Shown here piece after piece: positions 21,371-31,012 of a stretch of DNA of 64,000 bases. The stretch is from assembly GCF_964059025.1 (NCBI RefSeq), contig NZ_OZ060376.1, forward strand, positions 378,467 to 442,466, read 5' to 3'. Within the stretch, counting starts at the first letter, position 1, and each line of letters starts with the position of its first letter. This DNA is from Buchnera aphidicola (Myzocallis carpini). GTDB lineage: Bacteria > Pseudomonadota > Gammaproteobacteria > Enterobacterales > Enterobacteriaceae. The notes under the pieces were generated by a model that was given only the letters and a program-made list of their open reading frames with translations, did no database searches and was not told the DNA's origin. The position numbers were made by a program, and so were the translations under genes.

Positions 21371-22366
21371 TTATAATCCCAGTAAATTATAAATATTTTC
21401 TATAGTTTTTTGTGCTATTTTTTTTGCTTGATAAGCACCATAGTCTAAAATATTTTTCAAATAGGGTAAATTATTTCTAAAATAATGAAACTTTTCTTGT
21501 AATACAGATAATTTATTTGAAATCATACATGCTAATAAATATTTAAAATCTTTATATGAAGTTTTTTTAAAAATTTTTTCTACTTCATGTATATTTTGTC
21601 TTTTTAAACTAGCATAAATATTTAATAAATTTGAAATTCCTGGTTTTGTATCAGAATTATAAAAAATTTTATTTTCGGAATCAGTAACTGACTTATTAAT
21701 CTTGTTAAAAACAGATTTTTTATTATCTAATAAAAATATTACATTATTATGATTAACATCTGTTTTGGACATTTTAATAGTAGGATTCAGCAAAGCCATA
21801 ATTTTACAACTATATTTATTTGGTATATAACTATCAGGAATATTAAAAAATTTACCATGCAGAAAATTAAATCGATGAGCAATATTTCTTGCTAATTCCA
21901 AATGTTGTTTTTGATCCTTTCCAATCAAAACAACATTACTTTGATATAACAAAATATCAGAAGACATTAATATTGGGTAATTAAATAAACCAGAATTAAT
22001 ATTCTTGGCATATATTTTAGACTTTTGTTTAAACTGTACCATTCTTTTTAATTCACCAAAATAAGTATAACAATTTAAAATCCAATTTAATTGACAATGT
22101 TGATGTACTTGTGATTGTAAAAATATAATACTTTGTTTTGGATTAATTCCAGCAGATAAATAAAAACATAAAGTATCTAGTTTGGATTGCTGTAATGAAC
22201 TAATATTTTTAAATACTGTTAATGCATGTAAATCAGCAATACTATAAATGCAATGATGTGTAGTTTGCATAGAAGACCAATGAAGTATTGAACCAATATA
22301 ATTTCCAATAGTTAATGTACCAGAGGGTTGTACAGCACTAAATAAAATTGGTTTCAATAAATTCAT
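21371..22366 (-). CDS. trpS: Tryptophanyl-tRNA synthetase
   Basis: Class Ic synthetase that charges tRNA-Trp, which is encoded at 59717. 331 residues (E. coli 334). The HIGH-like signature is in QPSGTLTIGNYIGS and the KMSKS loop appears as KMSKT. The specificity region contains HCIYSIADLHALTV and the dimer segment has NCYTYFGELKRMVQFK. Followed at a distance by rpe, aroB and aroK in the reverse order of transcription, resembling the E. coli aroKB-rpe-trpS cluster without damX, dam and gph. Confidence 0.96.
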   Translation of the reverse strand: MNLLKPILFSAVQPSGTLTIGNYIGSILHWSSMQTTHHCIYSIADLHALTVFKNISSLQQSKLDTLCFYLSAGINPKQSIIFLQSQVHQHCQLNWILNCYTYFGELKRMVQFKQKSKIYAKNINSGLFNYPILMSSDILLYQSNVVLIGKDQKQHLELARNIAHRFNFLHGKFFNIPDSYIPNKYSCKIMALLNPTIKMSKTDVNHNNVIFLLDNKKSVFNKINKSVTDSENKIFYNSDTKPGISNLLNIYASLKRQNIHEVEKIFKKTSYKDFKYLLACMISNKLSVLQEKFHYFRNNLPYLKNILDYGAYQAKKIAQKTIENIYNLLGL

Positions 22367-22411
22367 AAATAATTCCTCAAAATATATTCAATTGACATTA
22401 AAAAATGACAA

Positions 22412-23095
22412 TTACTTTAATTTCCAATAAATATTTTGTAATTTATTTCTAATCATTGTAATTGTATGCTTATAATTTTTTGAATGAAAAATAGCAGAAC
22501 CCATAACTAAAATATTTGCTCCAGCACGCACTACTTCGGTGACATTCTCGATGTTAATACCTCCATCTACTTCTAGTAAAATATTGGGAAAAAATTTATT
22601 AATTCGAATTCTAACTTCTTTAATTTTATCTAATATTGAAGGAATAAATTTTTGATTTCCAAAACCAGGATTAACACTCATTAATACAATTAAATCTAAT
22701 TTGTCCATCACATAATCTAAAATATTTAATGGAGTTGCAGGATTTAAAACTAAACCACATTTACACCCGTATTTTTGAATTAAACTAAGGGTTCTATCAA
22801 TGTGGTTACTAGTTTCTGGATGAAAAGAAATAAATTCTACTCCTAATTTTGCAAAAATAGGAATCAAATTATCCACGGAACGCACCATTAAATGTACATC
22901 AATAGGTGCACAAATTTTGTATTTTTTTAAAGATTCTAATACTAATGGACCAAATGTTAAATTAGGAACATAACAATTATCCATAACATCAAAATGAATA
23001 ATATCACCTCCTGCTTTTAAAACATTATTAACATCTTTTCCTAATCTAGAAAAATCTGCAGATAAAATTGAAGGCGCAATAAAAATTTTTTGCAT
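22412..23095 (-). CDS. rpe: Ribulose-phosphate 3-epimerase
   Basis: Interconverts ribulose 5-phosphate and xylulose 5-phosphate in the pentose phosphate pathway. 227 residues (225). A (beta/alpha)8 barrel with metal ligands in IIHFDVMDNCYVPN (His, Asp) and DVHLMV, the catalytic Asp in LLEVDGGIN, and the phosphate-binding VMGSAIF. Supplies precursors for erythrose 4-phosphate and so for the neighbouring shikimate enzymes. Confidence 0.96.
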   Translation of the reverse strand: MQKIFIAPSILSADFSRLGKDVNNVLKAGGDIIHFDVMDNCYVPNLTFGPLVLESLKKYKICAPIDVHLMVRSVDNLIPIFAKLGVEFISFHPETSNHIDRTLSLIQKYGCKCGLVLNPATPLNILDYVMDKLDLIVLMSVNPGFGNQKFIPSILDKIKEVRIRINKFFPNILLEVDGGINIENVTEVVRAGANILVMGSAIFHSKNYKHTITMIRNKLQNIYWKLK

Positions 23096-23150
23096 TTAAT
23101 TTTCTTATTAAAAAATAAAAAATTTTATCAAAATTATAATAACTAATATT

Positions 23151-24236
23151 TTATAAAAACGATTGAATAGAAGAAACTATAACATCTTTTTTAATATTAT
23201 TAAAAATCTCTACTTTACCAATACTAGTAGGTAAAATTAATGTAATACCTCCAGAAATATTTTTTTTATCTCTTTCCATATATTTTAGATATTCTTGTGC
23301 ATACATATTTTTTGGAGGCATGATTGGTAATCCTGCCATATATATTAATTTCAATATTCTTTTAGTATCAGTACTCTTTAATAATCCAATTATTTCAGCC
23401 GTTTTGCTTGCAATAATCATCCCAACAGCGATAGCATCTCCATGAGACCATGTTGAATATCTAAAATGTGTTTCAATAGCATGTCCATAAGTATGTCCAA
23501 AGTTTAATAACATTCTTGATTTCTTTTCTCGTTCATCTAAATTAACAATTTTTGATTTTAATTGACAACATTTTTTTATACAATATAACATTTTTTTTGA
23601 ATCAACTGATAATTTCACTAAATTTTTTTCTAACCAAACAAAAAATTCATAATCAAAAGAAATTGCATATTTAATAACTTCAGCAAAACCAGATACTAAC
23701 TGCCGAGTAGATAATGTAGATAAAAAAATAGTATCAATAATTACTCCTATAGGTTGCCAAAATGAACCAATCATATTTTTTCCTAAAACATGATTGACTC
23801 CTGTTTTTCCGCCTACAGAAGCATCAACTTGAGCTAACAATGTAGTAGGTATTTGAAGAAATCGTATGCCTCTTTGATAAACAGAAGCTACAAAACCAGT
23901 TAAATCTCCTATTACCCCCCCTCCTAAAGATATTAGTATAGAATTGCGATCATGTTTTTTTTTTAATAAAAAAGATAATAATGATTCTACAGAATGTAAA
24001 TTTTTATATTTTTCTCCATCAGGCAATATAAATTCATCTATAATAATACGATATTGTAACAAATAATGTACTATAGTATTTTTCCACATATCAGAAACAA
24101 CATTATTTGTAACTAATACTACTCTATCACCTTTTTTTAATAAGGGAAATAAATATTTTGAATCAATAATATCATCTCCAATATTAATTGTATAACTATT
24201 ATTATCTAGAGGTACATCAACATGCTCTATTTTCAT
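23151..24236 (-). CDS. aroB: 3-dehydroquinate synthase
   Basis: Second step of the shikimate pathway: DAHP to 3-dehydroquinate, NAD- and metal-dependent. 361 residues (362). NAD-binding region SLGGGVIGDLTGFVASVYQRG, phosphate/lysine block PTTLLAQVDASVGGKTGVNH, and metal ligands Glu in SGFAEVIKYA and His in NFGHTYGHAIE and WSHGDAIAVGM. Works with aroK and trpEG in aromatic amino acid supply to the host. Confidence 0.97.
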   Translation of the reverse strand: MKIEHVDVPLDNNSYTINIGDDIIDSKYLFPLLKKGDRVVLVTNNVVSDMWKNTIVHYLLQYRIIIDEFILPDGEKYKNLHSVESLLSFLLKKKHDRNSILISLGGGVIGDLTGFVASVYQRGIRFLQIPTTLLAQVDASVGGKTGVNHVLGKNMIGSFWQPIGVIIDTIFLSTLSTRQLVSGFAEVIKYAISFDYEFFVWLEKNLVKLSVDSKKMLYCIKKCCQLKSKIVNLDEREKKSRMLLNFGHTYGHAIETHFRYSTWSHGDAIAVGMIIASKTAEIIGLLKSTDTKRILKLIYMAGLPIMPPKNMYAQEYLKYMERDKKNISGGITLILPTSIGKVEIFNNIKKDVIVSSIQSFL

Positions 24237-24263
24237 AAAATACTCTTGAAATATTTAAATACT

Positions 24264-24785
24264 TTAAATTTTCTTTAGCATATGAATAATATTAGATACT
24301 ATCGCTTTTACATTTTTATTATTTGTATTAATAATAATATCAGATATTTCTTCATATAATGGATTTCTTTCATAAGATAATTTTTTTAATATTTCTTCTG
24401 TAGAATCAGAGGTATTTAATAACGGTCTATGTTTTTCCCTTTTTGTCCTCATCAATTGCTGCTCAATTTCTACTTTTAAATATATAATAATACCCCGAGA
24501 AGATAAACAATGTCTAATTTTTTTAGATAATATTGAACCTCCTCCAGTTGCAAGAATAATCTTATTCATCTTAGTTAATTCATCAATAATTTTTTCTTCC
24601 CGGATTCTAAAACCTACTTCTCCTTCTACATCAAATACCCAACTAATATCAACTCCAGTACGATTTTCAATCTCTTGATCGGAATCATAAAAATCCATAT
24701 GAAGTTCTTTAGATAACTGACGACCAATAGTACTTTTTCCAGCACCCATAGGTCCTATTAAAAAAATATTTCTTTTTTCTAACAT
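24264..24785 (-). CDS. aroK: Shikimate kinase I
   Basis: Phosphorylates shikimate at the 3-OH. 173 residues, as E. coli AroK. Walker [10 protein letters not shown] near 11-19, shikimate-binding Asp in [10 protein letters not shown], Arg in [10 protein letters not shown] and the GGGSIL loop. The lid carries [10 protein letters not shown]. The Lys/Arg-rich lid and length favour AroK over AroL. 27 nt before aroB in the same operon. Confidence 0.97.
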   Translation of the reverse strand: MLEKRNIFLIGPMGAGKSTIGRQLSKELHMDFYDSDQEIENRTGVDISWVFDVEGEVGFRIREEKIIDELTKMNKIILATGGGSILSKKIRHCLSSRGIIIYLKVEIEQQLMRTKREKHRPLLNTSDSTEEILKKLSYERNPLYEEISDIIINTNNKNVKAIVSNIIHMLKKI

Positions 24786-24928
24786 ATATTTAGTAATTAT
24801 AAATTGTATTTTTTCAATAAACCCAATTATAAAATATTTATTGGAACCATCGAATATAGTTAATCACTATTAATAATAATACTATAATTTATAAATTAAG
24901 AATATTAAAATATATTATATTAAATAGA

Positions 24929-24957
24929 TTTACAGAATTATCAAAATCATTTATTAT
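24929..24957 (+). promoter_or_regulatory. Candidate sigma-70 promoter of tRNA-Ser(GGA)
   Basis: TTTACA (24929-24934), a 17-nt spacer and TATTAT (24952-24957): 5 of 6 matches in each hexamer at ideal spacing. It lies 37 nt upstream of the mature tRNA 5' end, giving a leader of about 30 nt. Chance matches are common in AT-rich DNA, but the C in the -35 box is rare here. Confidence 0.5.
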
Positions 24958-24994
24958 TATTATACAGAAGTAAAAATATTATATTTTTAAATTT

Positions 24995-25081
24995 GGTGAG
25001 GTGTCCGAGCGGCTTAAGGAGCACGTCTGGAAAATGTGTATACAATAAAATGTATCAAGGGTTCGAATCCCTTTCTCACCA
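24995..25081 (+). tRNA. serX: tRNA-Ser (anticodon GGA)
   Basis: Class II tRNA with a long variable arm. The acceptor stem GGTGAGG pairs with TCTCACC and the anticodon loop CTGGAAA has GGA at 25029-25031. The T arm is GGGTTCGAATCCC. Very similar to E. coli tRNA-Ser(GGA). CCA is not encoded and must be added by the nucleotidyltransferase. The discriminator position is A, where E. coli has G. The symbol is by analogy with one of the two E. coli copies. Confidence 0.95.
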
Positions 25082-25096
25082 AAATATTATAATATT

Positions 25097-25804
25097 TCAT
25101 GATATGATTGTTTCTAAAGCAATTTCTATCATATCATTAAAAGAACATTCTCTCTCTTTAGTAGAAAGCTGATTCTTTAAAAGAATATGATCAGAAACAG
25201 AACATATTGACATCACTGGTATGCGATATTCAGCAGCGATATTATAAATTCCCGCAGTTTCCATATCTATCGCTAAAATATTATATTTCTTTAATATATT
25301 CACAATTTCTTTATCATCTGTATAAAATATATCAGTAGTAAAAAAATTTCCAATATGAATATTAATTTTTCTATTACCAGCGATATTAAAAGCTTTATAA
25401 ATTAAATGAAAATCTGCAATCGCAGCAAAATCGTAATTTTTAAATCGAATACGATTAAAATTAGAATCTGTAGAAGCTCCTAAAGCAATAATAATATCTT
25501 TTAAAAAAATATTTTTTTGAATAGTTCCACATGTTCCTACACGAATCATTTTTTTTATATCATAGAATTTTATTAATTCTGTAACATAAATAGCCGCAGA
25601 TGGTATACCCATACCATGACTCATAACAGAAACTAAAATATTCTTATATTTTCCAGTATATCCAAACATATTTCTTATATTATTAATTTGAATAGCATTT
25701 TTTAAAAATGTTTCTGCAATATATTTTACTCTAATAGGATCTCCTGATAAAATAACCAAGTTAGAAATATTATGTTTCTTAGCATTAATATGAGGTGTAC
25801 CCAT
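25097..25804 (-). CDS. deoD: Purine nucleoside phosphorylase DeoD-type
   Basis: Phosphorolysis of purine (deoxy)nucleosides to base and (deoxy)ribose 1-phosphate. 235 residues (E. coli 239). Starts MGTPHINAKK. The phosphate site has the Arg in GDPIRVKYIAE and RVGTCGT. The nucleoside-binding Met-Glu is in IDMETAGIY and the catalytic Asp in CSVSDHI, with the supporting Arg in STKERECSF. Salvage of adenosine or inosine from the aphid host is the likely job. No deoB follows; the region downstream on the other side is empty. Confidence 0.96.
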   Translation of the reverse strand: MGTPHINAKKHNISNLVILSGDPIRVKYIAETFLKNAIQINNIRNMFGYTGKYKNILVSVMSHGMGIPSAAIYVTELIKFYDIKKMIRVGTCGTIQKNIFLKDIIIALGASTDSNFNRIRFKNYDFAAIADFHLIYKAFNIAGNRKINIHIGNFFTTDIFYTDDKEIVNILKKYNILAIDMETAGIYNIAAEYRIPVMSICSVSDHILLKNQLSTKERECSFNDMIEIALETIIS

Positions 25805-27094
25805 AATTTTATTATCCTAAAATAATAATCATAATTATGATAAACATCCATTATATAAATTATAAAAATATATTACATACATTATATAACGAATGGGAAA
25901 GAAAAAATGTTTTCATGTTTTGTAATATACAAAAATTTTACAAAATCAAAAAATGTATTTTTATAGTATTGAATACAAAATACTTTTAAAAGTTTTTTAA
26001 TATACTAAATATTAAAAAAATTCCAAAGTGCCTCAAATACTTTAAAATAATATTTATATCAATGTATAATATTTTTTAATATTATAAAATAAAATAATTA
26101 TCATTGTGATATATCTAAAAAATACTTTTTATATATTCAAGTAGTATAGAAAAATTCAAAATAATATATTGTAACGATGATATTTATACATGCTTTAAAA
26201 AAATTATTGATTAAAATTATTAATATAATTAAAATATTTGCATGCTTTCATAAGATGTATAAAATATCTAAAATTTTTATATAATCACATAAGTTATTAT
26301 ACTCATATATTTGAAAAAATATTTTTATATTACAATTATAACATACGTACTATACTCAATATTAATCATATTATTTCCTATATATTCTAAATTATTTTCT
26401 TATAAAACTAATAATATTACAACGAATTCCTTAAAAATATTTTATATATTTTTAAATTCTTATCCTTATGCATTTAAATTTTTTTAAAAAAATAAAATCA
26501 GTATATAAAAATAAGATCTCTTGTGTTAATATCCAAAATACTAACATTATACAATCTTAATTTTTAAAATGAAAATTTCTAAAAAATAAAAATTATTAAA
26601 AATATATTAATAATAAATTTTTTATTATTTTTATAGATATATTTTATATATTATATTGATTAAATAGTAAAAATAAAAAATTCCTAATTTTTTTAAATAT
26701 CTTTATTTCTAATAATATTATACTTATAAATCTATCAATAAAAATCTATTTTAATACTTATTTTTAATATAACACCCTAATAAAAATTTTACAAATATTC
26801 TCTAAATTACATCAACCATCATTTAAAATTATATATTTTTCAAACATTCTCTTATACAATTCTTCATAACAAATTATATTGTATTATCAATATATTATAA
26901 AATATCCAATGAATTAATATCATTAATACTAAAAACACAAAAAATAAAATAAAAAATTGCAAATTCATTTAATAATCATATTTGCAATTTAACATAATAT
27001 ACTATTACGATATGTATTTCTACATTGCATATCAGGATTATTATGAATATTCAATAATAATAATTACGAAAGTAAAATACTTATTCTAAGATTT
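25805..27094. other. Long gene-free region between deoD and nfuA
   Basis: About 1.3 kb without any recognisable protein or RNA gene. It is almost entirely A/T with a few isolated GC-containing words and stop codons in all frames. By synteny with other Buchnera this is where deoB and prfC stand, so I infer eroded gene remnants; I could not align any part to those proteins by eye. A clear terminator hairpin for nfuA lies at 26954-26990. Confidence 0.6.
26953..26991 (-). terminator. Rho-independent terminator of nfuA
   Basis: AAATTGCAAAT (26954-26964) pairs perfectly with ATTTGCAATTT (26980-26990), an 11-bp stem with a 15-nt loop. On the minus strand it is followed directly by a U-rich tail (TTTATTTTATTTT). 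It lies about 105 nt downstream of the nfuA stop. Confidence 0.7.
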
Positions 27095-27700
27095 TTAAAA
27101 AAAAGAATGTTTTCCTCTATTGTGTTTTGTAACGTCTTGTACACCTTGCAACATAGAAAAATTACTTAAAATTTTTTTTTCAATACCTTCTTTTACAGTA
27201 GTACTAGACATCGCACAACCATTACAACCACCTAAAAACTCTATCATAACAATTCCTGCATCAGTAATATCAATAAGTACAATTTTACCTCCATGATTTA
27301 ACAACATTGGATTGATGTATTGATGAATATAATGATCTACTTCTTGGAATAAAAACATTTTATTTTTTGTAATTTTCTGTTTGTGAAAATTTTCTTTTTT
27401 ATTTTTTTGATTTGCATAAGGAGCCATTAACATTAATTGTTTTTCTAGATCATTATCAAATAAATCGATTTTAGAATCTTTTAAATATGGAATAAAAGAT
27501 TTATCAACAAAAATATTAAAATCTACATACTGTATTTTAATATCTTTTTCATTAAAATTTTTAATATCATCATAAAAAATTTTACATGTAGCATATTTTG
27601 TACCTGGAGCTTCAATCGATATTCTAAGAATATTAGACTTTTTTTGTTTATCCAAAATTTTTTTTAAATATTTTTGAGCTTGTAATGAAATTTCAATCAT
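27095..27700 (-). CDS. nfuA: Fe-S biogenesis protein NfuA
   Basis: Fe-S carrier that delivers [4Fe-4S] clusters to target enzymes. 201 residues (191 in E. coli). A degenerate A-type N-terminal domain (to about 105) is followed by a Nfu domain with the cluster-binding CXXC at Cys159 and Cys162 (EFLGGCNGCAMSS). The linker is lysine-rich and longer. Likely complements the reduced Isc set at 59966-62073. IlvD and other Fe-S enzymes in this window would be clients. Confidence 0.95.
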   Translation of the reverse strand: MIEISLQAQKYLKKILDKQKKSNILRISIEAPGTKYATCKIFYDDIKNFNEKDIKIQYVDFNIFVDKSFIPYLKDSKIDLFDNDLEKQLMLMAPYANQKNKKENFHKQKITKNKMFLFQEVDHYIHQYINPMLLNHGGKIVLIDITDAGIVMIEFLGGCNGCAMSSTTVKEGIEKKILSNFSMLQGVQDVTKHNRGKHSFF

Positions 27701-27990
27701 AAATATTAACTTTTATAATGTATAAAATGTAATTTGTAAAACATATTATAATTATTATACATTAATTATTCATTTAAACTAGTAAAAATAATTATCTTTT
27801 TAAAAAATATTGAAAATAATTTTTAAAAAATATATACTATATTTTCTTATTATTATAATATTATAATATACTCAAAAAAACGTATTCATTCAAATAACTA
27901 TGATTCATTAAAATATAAAAATTTGTATCAAAATTATAAAAAATACCAATAATCATTTTTTATAATTTCTTAATTACATGTAATAAATAT

Positions 27991-28497
27991 TCAAAATGGT
28001 AAATCTTCATCAAATTCCACGTTAGACATATCTTCTTCTAATAATGTATTTTTTAATTTTTTATCTTCATCATTTCCAATATTTATAATAGCTTCTTTAG
28101 GAACTTCTGTACTATGATTCAAATTTTCAATTTTATGAATATTAGATACACGGTTCCCTAACATTTGCATTTTACCATTCATATTTACTATAATTTCTGT
28201 AGTATATCTATTTAATCCATTTTTATCTTTCCATTTTCTTGTTTTTAAAGATCCTTCTATATACACCTGAGAACCCTTTTTTAAAAATTTTCCAGAAATT
28301 TCAGCTAATTTTCCAAAAATAATAATTTTATGCCACTCAGTATTTTCCCTCATATCACCAGTACTCTTATCTTTCCAATGTTCTGAAGTGGCTAAAGTAA
28401 TATTTGTTACTGGATTACCATTTGACATATAGCGAACTTCAGGGTCTTTACCTAAATTACCAATTAAAATAACTTTATTAATTCCTCTATTTGCCAT
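27991..28497 (-). CDS. ssb: Single-stranded DNA-binding protein
   Basis: Homotetrameric OB-fold protein protecting single-stranded DNA in replication and repair. 168 residues (178). [33 protein letters not shown] and [15 protein letters not shown] are conserved. The disordered linker is shortened, but the acidic C-terminal partner-binding tip is kept as VEFDEDLPF. Divergent from dnaB. Confidence 0.97.
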   Translation of the reverse strand: MANRGINKVILIGNLGKDPEVRYMSNGNPVTNITLATSEHWKDKSTGDMRENTEWHKIIIFGKLAEISGKFLKKGSQVYIEGSLKTRKWKDKNGLNRYTTEIIVNMNGKMQMLGNRVSNIHKIENLNHSTEVPKEAIINIGNDEDKKLKNTLLEEDMSNVEFDEDLPF

Positions 28498-28644
28498 ATA
28501 TATTTCCTATAAAATTTTATACCATAAATCTATCATGATAATATATTATTAATATAATATACAAATATATAAATAGTTTATCATGTATTTTACATAAAAA
28601 TTATCTAAAATACAATTTATTCTAATCAATTATAATCATAATAT

Positions 28645-30018
28645 ATGATAATTCATAATGATACCAATATAAAAAAAAGCAATCATTTTAAACAACCACC
28701 ATACTCTCTAGAAGCAGAACAATCTGTTTTAGGTGGATTAATGTTAGACAACACAAAATGGGATATAGTTTCTAATTTTATTATATGCGAAGATTTTTTT
28801 AATAAAATACACCAATTAATTTTTTATGAAATGCAAAATCTGATTTTGCATCATTCCCCTATAGATTTAATAACTTTATCTGAATCATTAGAAAAAAAAA
28901 ATATTTTAAAAACATCCGGACAATTTTCATATTTATCTGAAATTATTAAAAATACTCCTAGTATTGAAAATATTGAAGCATATGCAAAAATTATTAAAGA
29001 ACGATCTATTCTACGAGAGATTATAAAAATAGGAGATCATATTTCTCATTTAGGATATAAACCGAATGGGAAAACTAGTGAAGAAATTTTAGATTACGCA
29101 GAATTTAATATTTTGAATATTGCAAAAAAAAGACTCACACAAGATCATCATCCTAAAAATATTAAAATGATGTTAGATAAGACTATTACTGCAATCGAAA
29201 AATTAATTATCTGTCCAAATAATCATATTACAGGCATTGACACTGGATATCCCGATTTAAATACAAAAACATTAGGATTACAAGAATCTGATTTAATTAT
29301 TATAGCAGCAAGACCGTCTATGGGAAAAACAACACTTGCTATGAATATTTGTGAAAATGCTGCTATGCTACAAGATAAACCAGTCTTAATTTTTAGTTTG
29401 GAAATGCCGGGAGAACAAATTATGATTAGAATGTTATCCTCTTTATCTCGAGTGTGTCAAAAAAATATTAGAACCGGAAATCTGTGCGATGAAGATTGGT
29501 CTAGAATTTCTAGTACTATTAATATTTTGCTAAAAAAGAATAATATATATATTGATGATGCATCAAGAATTACACCAAATGAAATAAGGTCTAAATCTAG
29601 AAAACTATATAAAAAAAAAAATGGACTCAGCCTTATTATGATTGACTATTTACAATTAATTCAAGTACCCCATTTATCCGAACATAGAAATCTTGAAATC
29701 GCAGAAATCTCTAGAACATTAAAATCACTTGCAAAAGAATTAAAAATACCTATTATTGCACTATCACAATTAAATCGCTCATTAGAACAAAGATCTGATA
29801 GAAGACCTATTAACTCAGACCTAAGAGAATCCGGAGCACTAGAACAAGATGCTGATTTAATTATGTTTATTTATCGAGATGAATTATATAACGAAAATAG
29901 TGAATTCAAAGGAATCGCTGAAATAATTATTGGAAAACAAAGAAATGGTCCCAGTGGCAGCATAAAATTAATATTTAATGGGGAATTATGTCGTTTTGAT
30001 AATTATTTTGAGGGATAA
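28645..30018 (+). CDS. dnaB: Replicative DNA helicase
   Basis: Hexameric 5'-3' helicase at the replication fork. 457 residues (471). N-terminal primase-interacting domain (QPPYSLEAEQSVLGGLMLDN), linker, then a RecA-like domain with Walker A AARPSMGKTT at 221-230, Walker B LIMIDYLQLI, and the arginine finger region near RRPINSDLRESGALEQDAD. Nothing unusual in the motifs. The next gene is 520 nt away. Confidence 0.97.
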   Translation: MIIHNDTNIKKSNHFKQPPYSLEAEQSVLGGLMLDNTKWDIVSNFIICEDFFNKIHQLIFYEMQNLILHHSPIDLITLSESLEKKNILKTSGQFSYLSEIIKNTPSIENIEAYAKIIKERSILREIIKIGDHISHLGYKPNGKTSEEILDYAEFNILNIAKKRLTQDHHPKNIKMMLDKTITAIEKLIICPNNHITGIDTGYPDLNTKTLGLQESDLIIIAARPSMGKTTLAMNICENAAMLQDKPVLIFSLEMPGEQIMIRMLSSLSRVCQKNIRTGNLCDEDWSRISSTINILLKKNNIYIDDASRITPNEIRSKSRKLYKKKNGLSLIMIDYLQLIQVPHLSEHRNLEIAEISRTLKSLAKELKIPIIALSQLNRSLEQRSDRRPINSDLRESGALEQDADLIMFIYRDELYNENSEFKGIAEIIIGKQRNGPSGSIKLIFNGELCRFDNYFEG

Positions 30019-30539
30019 AAATATCATATCATTTTCATATATTAAAAATATATAATATATAAAACATGATATTACAAATAATATTTATTATATATTTTTA
30101 TAAAATCAAAAATTTTTATTAATTTTATAGATTCGATGTTAATGATACCACATATAATGAATCAAAGGATTAAAAAAATTCATATAAATTTTGTAAATAC
30201 TATAAAAAATATTAAGTATTTTAAAAAAATACCATTCAAATGACATCAATGTATTAAAGATTCAAAGAGTACTATACTAGTAGTATAAATATAATAAACA
30301 TACAAAATATATTTTTAAAATGTACTTATATTTAAATTTCTAAAACTATTATACTAAATAGAAATATTATTCATGTAATATTTCGAGTATAACAAATAAA
30401 CAATAAATTCATAATAAACTTTGAAAAATTATGAAATAATATTTCAAAAATATAAAACATATAAAATATATAATCAAAATAAAAAATATTGATCCTTTGC
30501 ATGTGAATCAATATGTATAATAACAAAAATTTTAATACA
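30019..30539. other. Gene-free region between dnaB and ruvX
   Basis: About 520 bases of AT-rich DNA without supported genes. The E. coli order gshB-yqgE-yqgF (ruvX), and gshB beside yqgF in other Buchnera, suggests this is the site of a lost gshB. No glutathione synthetase motif is readable. A reading frame on the minus strand at 30371-30679 is antisense to ruvX and not convincing. Confidence 0.55.
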
Positions 30540-30965
30540 ATGATAATCTTATCTTTTGATTTCGGTACTAAAAATATTGGAGTAGCAGTAGGACAAAAAA
30601 TTACAAAAACAGCAAGCGCTTTAAAAAATATTACAGTAAAAAATGGTATTCCAAATTGGAAAAATATTTCTTCAATCATAAAATATTGGAAACCAAAACT
30701 TATTATTATTGGATATCCCTTAAATATGGATGGAACAAAACAAAAAATTACTCAAAAAGTACATATATTCGCTAAAAACATACAATTAAAATATAATATT
30801 CATGTAGAATTACATGATGAACGATTAACAACTGTAGAATCAAAAACAATACTATATGAGTATGGAGGATATAAAAAACTTAAAAAAAACAATATTCATT
30901 CTTTATCTGCTATTATTATATTAGAAAGTTGGCTTAACCAAAATTTTGAAAATACAATACTCTAA
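30540..30965 (+). CDS. ruvX: Holliday junction resolvase-like RNase YqgF/RuvX
   Basis: RNase H-fold nuclease implicated in 16S rRNA 5'-end processing. 141 residues from the ATG giving MIILSFDFGTKNIGVAVGQK (E. coli 138); an in-frame ATG 27 nt earlier adds residues absent in the family. The catalytic Asp lies in SFDFGTK and the later acidic residues in LHDERLTTVESK and the SALSAIIILESW segment. No strong Shine-Dalgarno precedes either start. 47 nt before hemW. Confidence 0.93.
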   Translation: MIILSFDFGTKNIGVAVGQKITKTASALKNITVKNGIPNWKNISSIIKYWKPKLIIIGYPLNMDGTKQKITQKVHIFAKNIQLKYNIHVELHDERLTTVESKTILYEYGGYKKLKKNNIHSLSAIIILESWLNQNFENTIL

Positions 30966-31012
30966 TATCATTTATAGTATATTTTATATTATTTAAAATG
31001 TATAGGAATCTA

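Noticed and set aside
30371-30679. Hydrophobic open frame on the minus strand opposite ruvX
   Set aside because: Its N-terminal third is antisense to ruvX and the rest is AT-rich low-complexity sequence; no start signal or family match.
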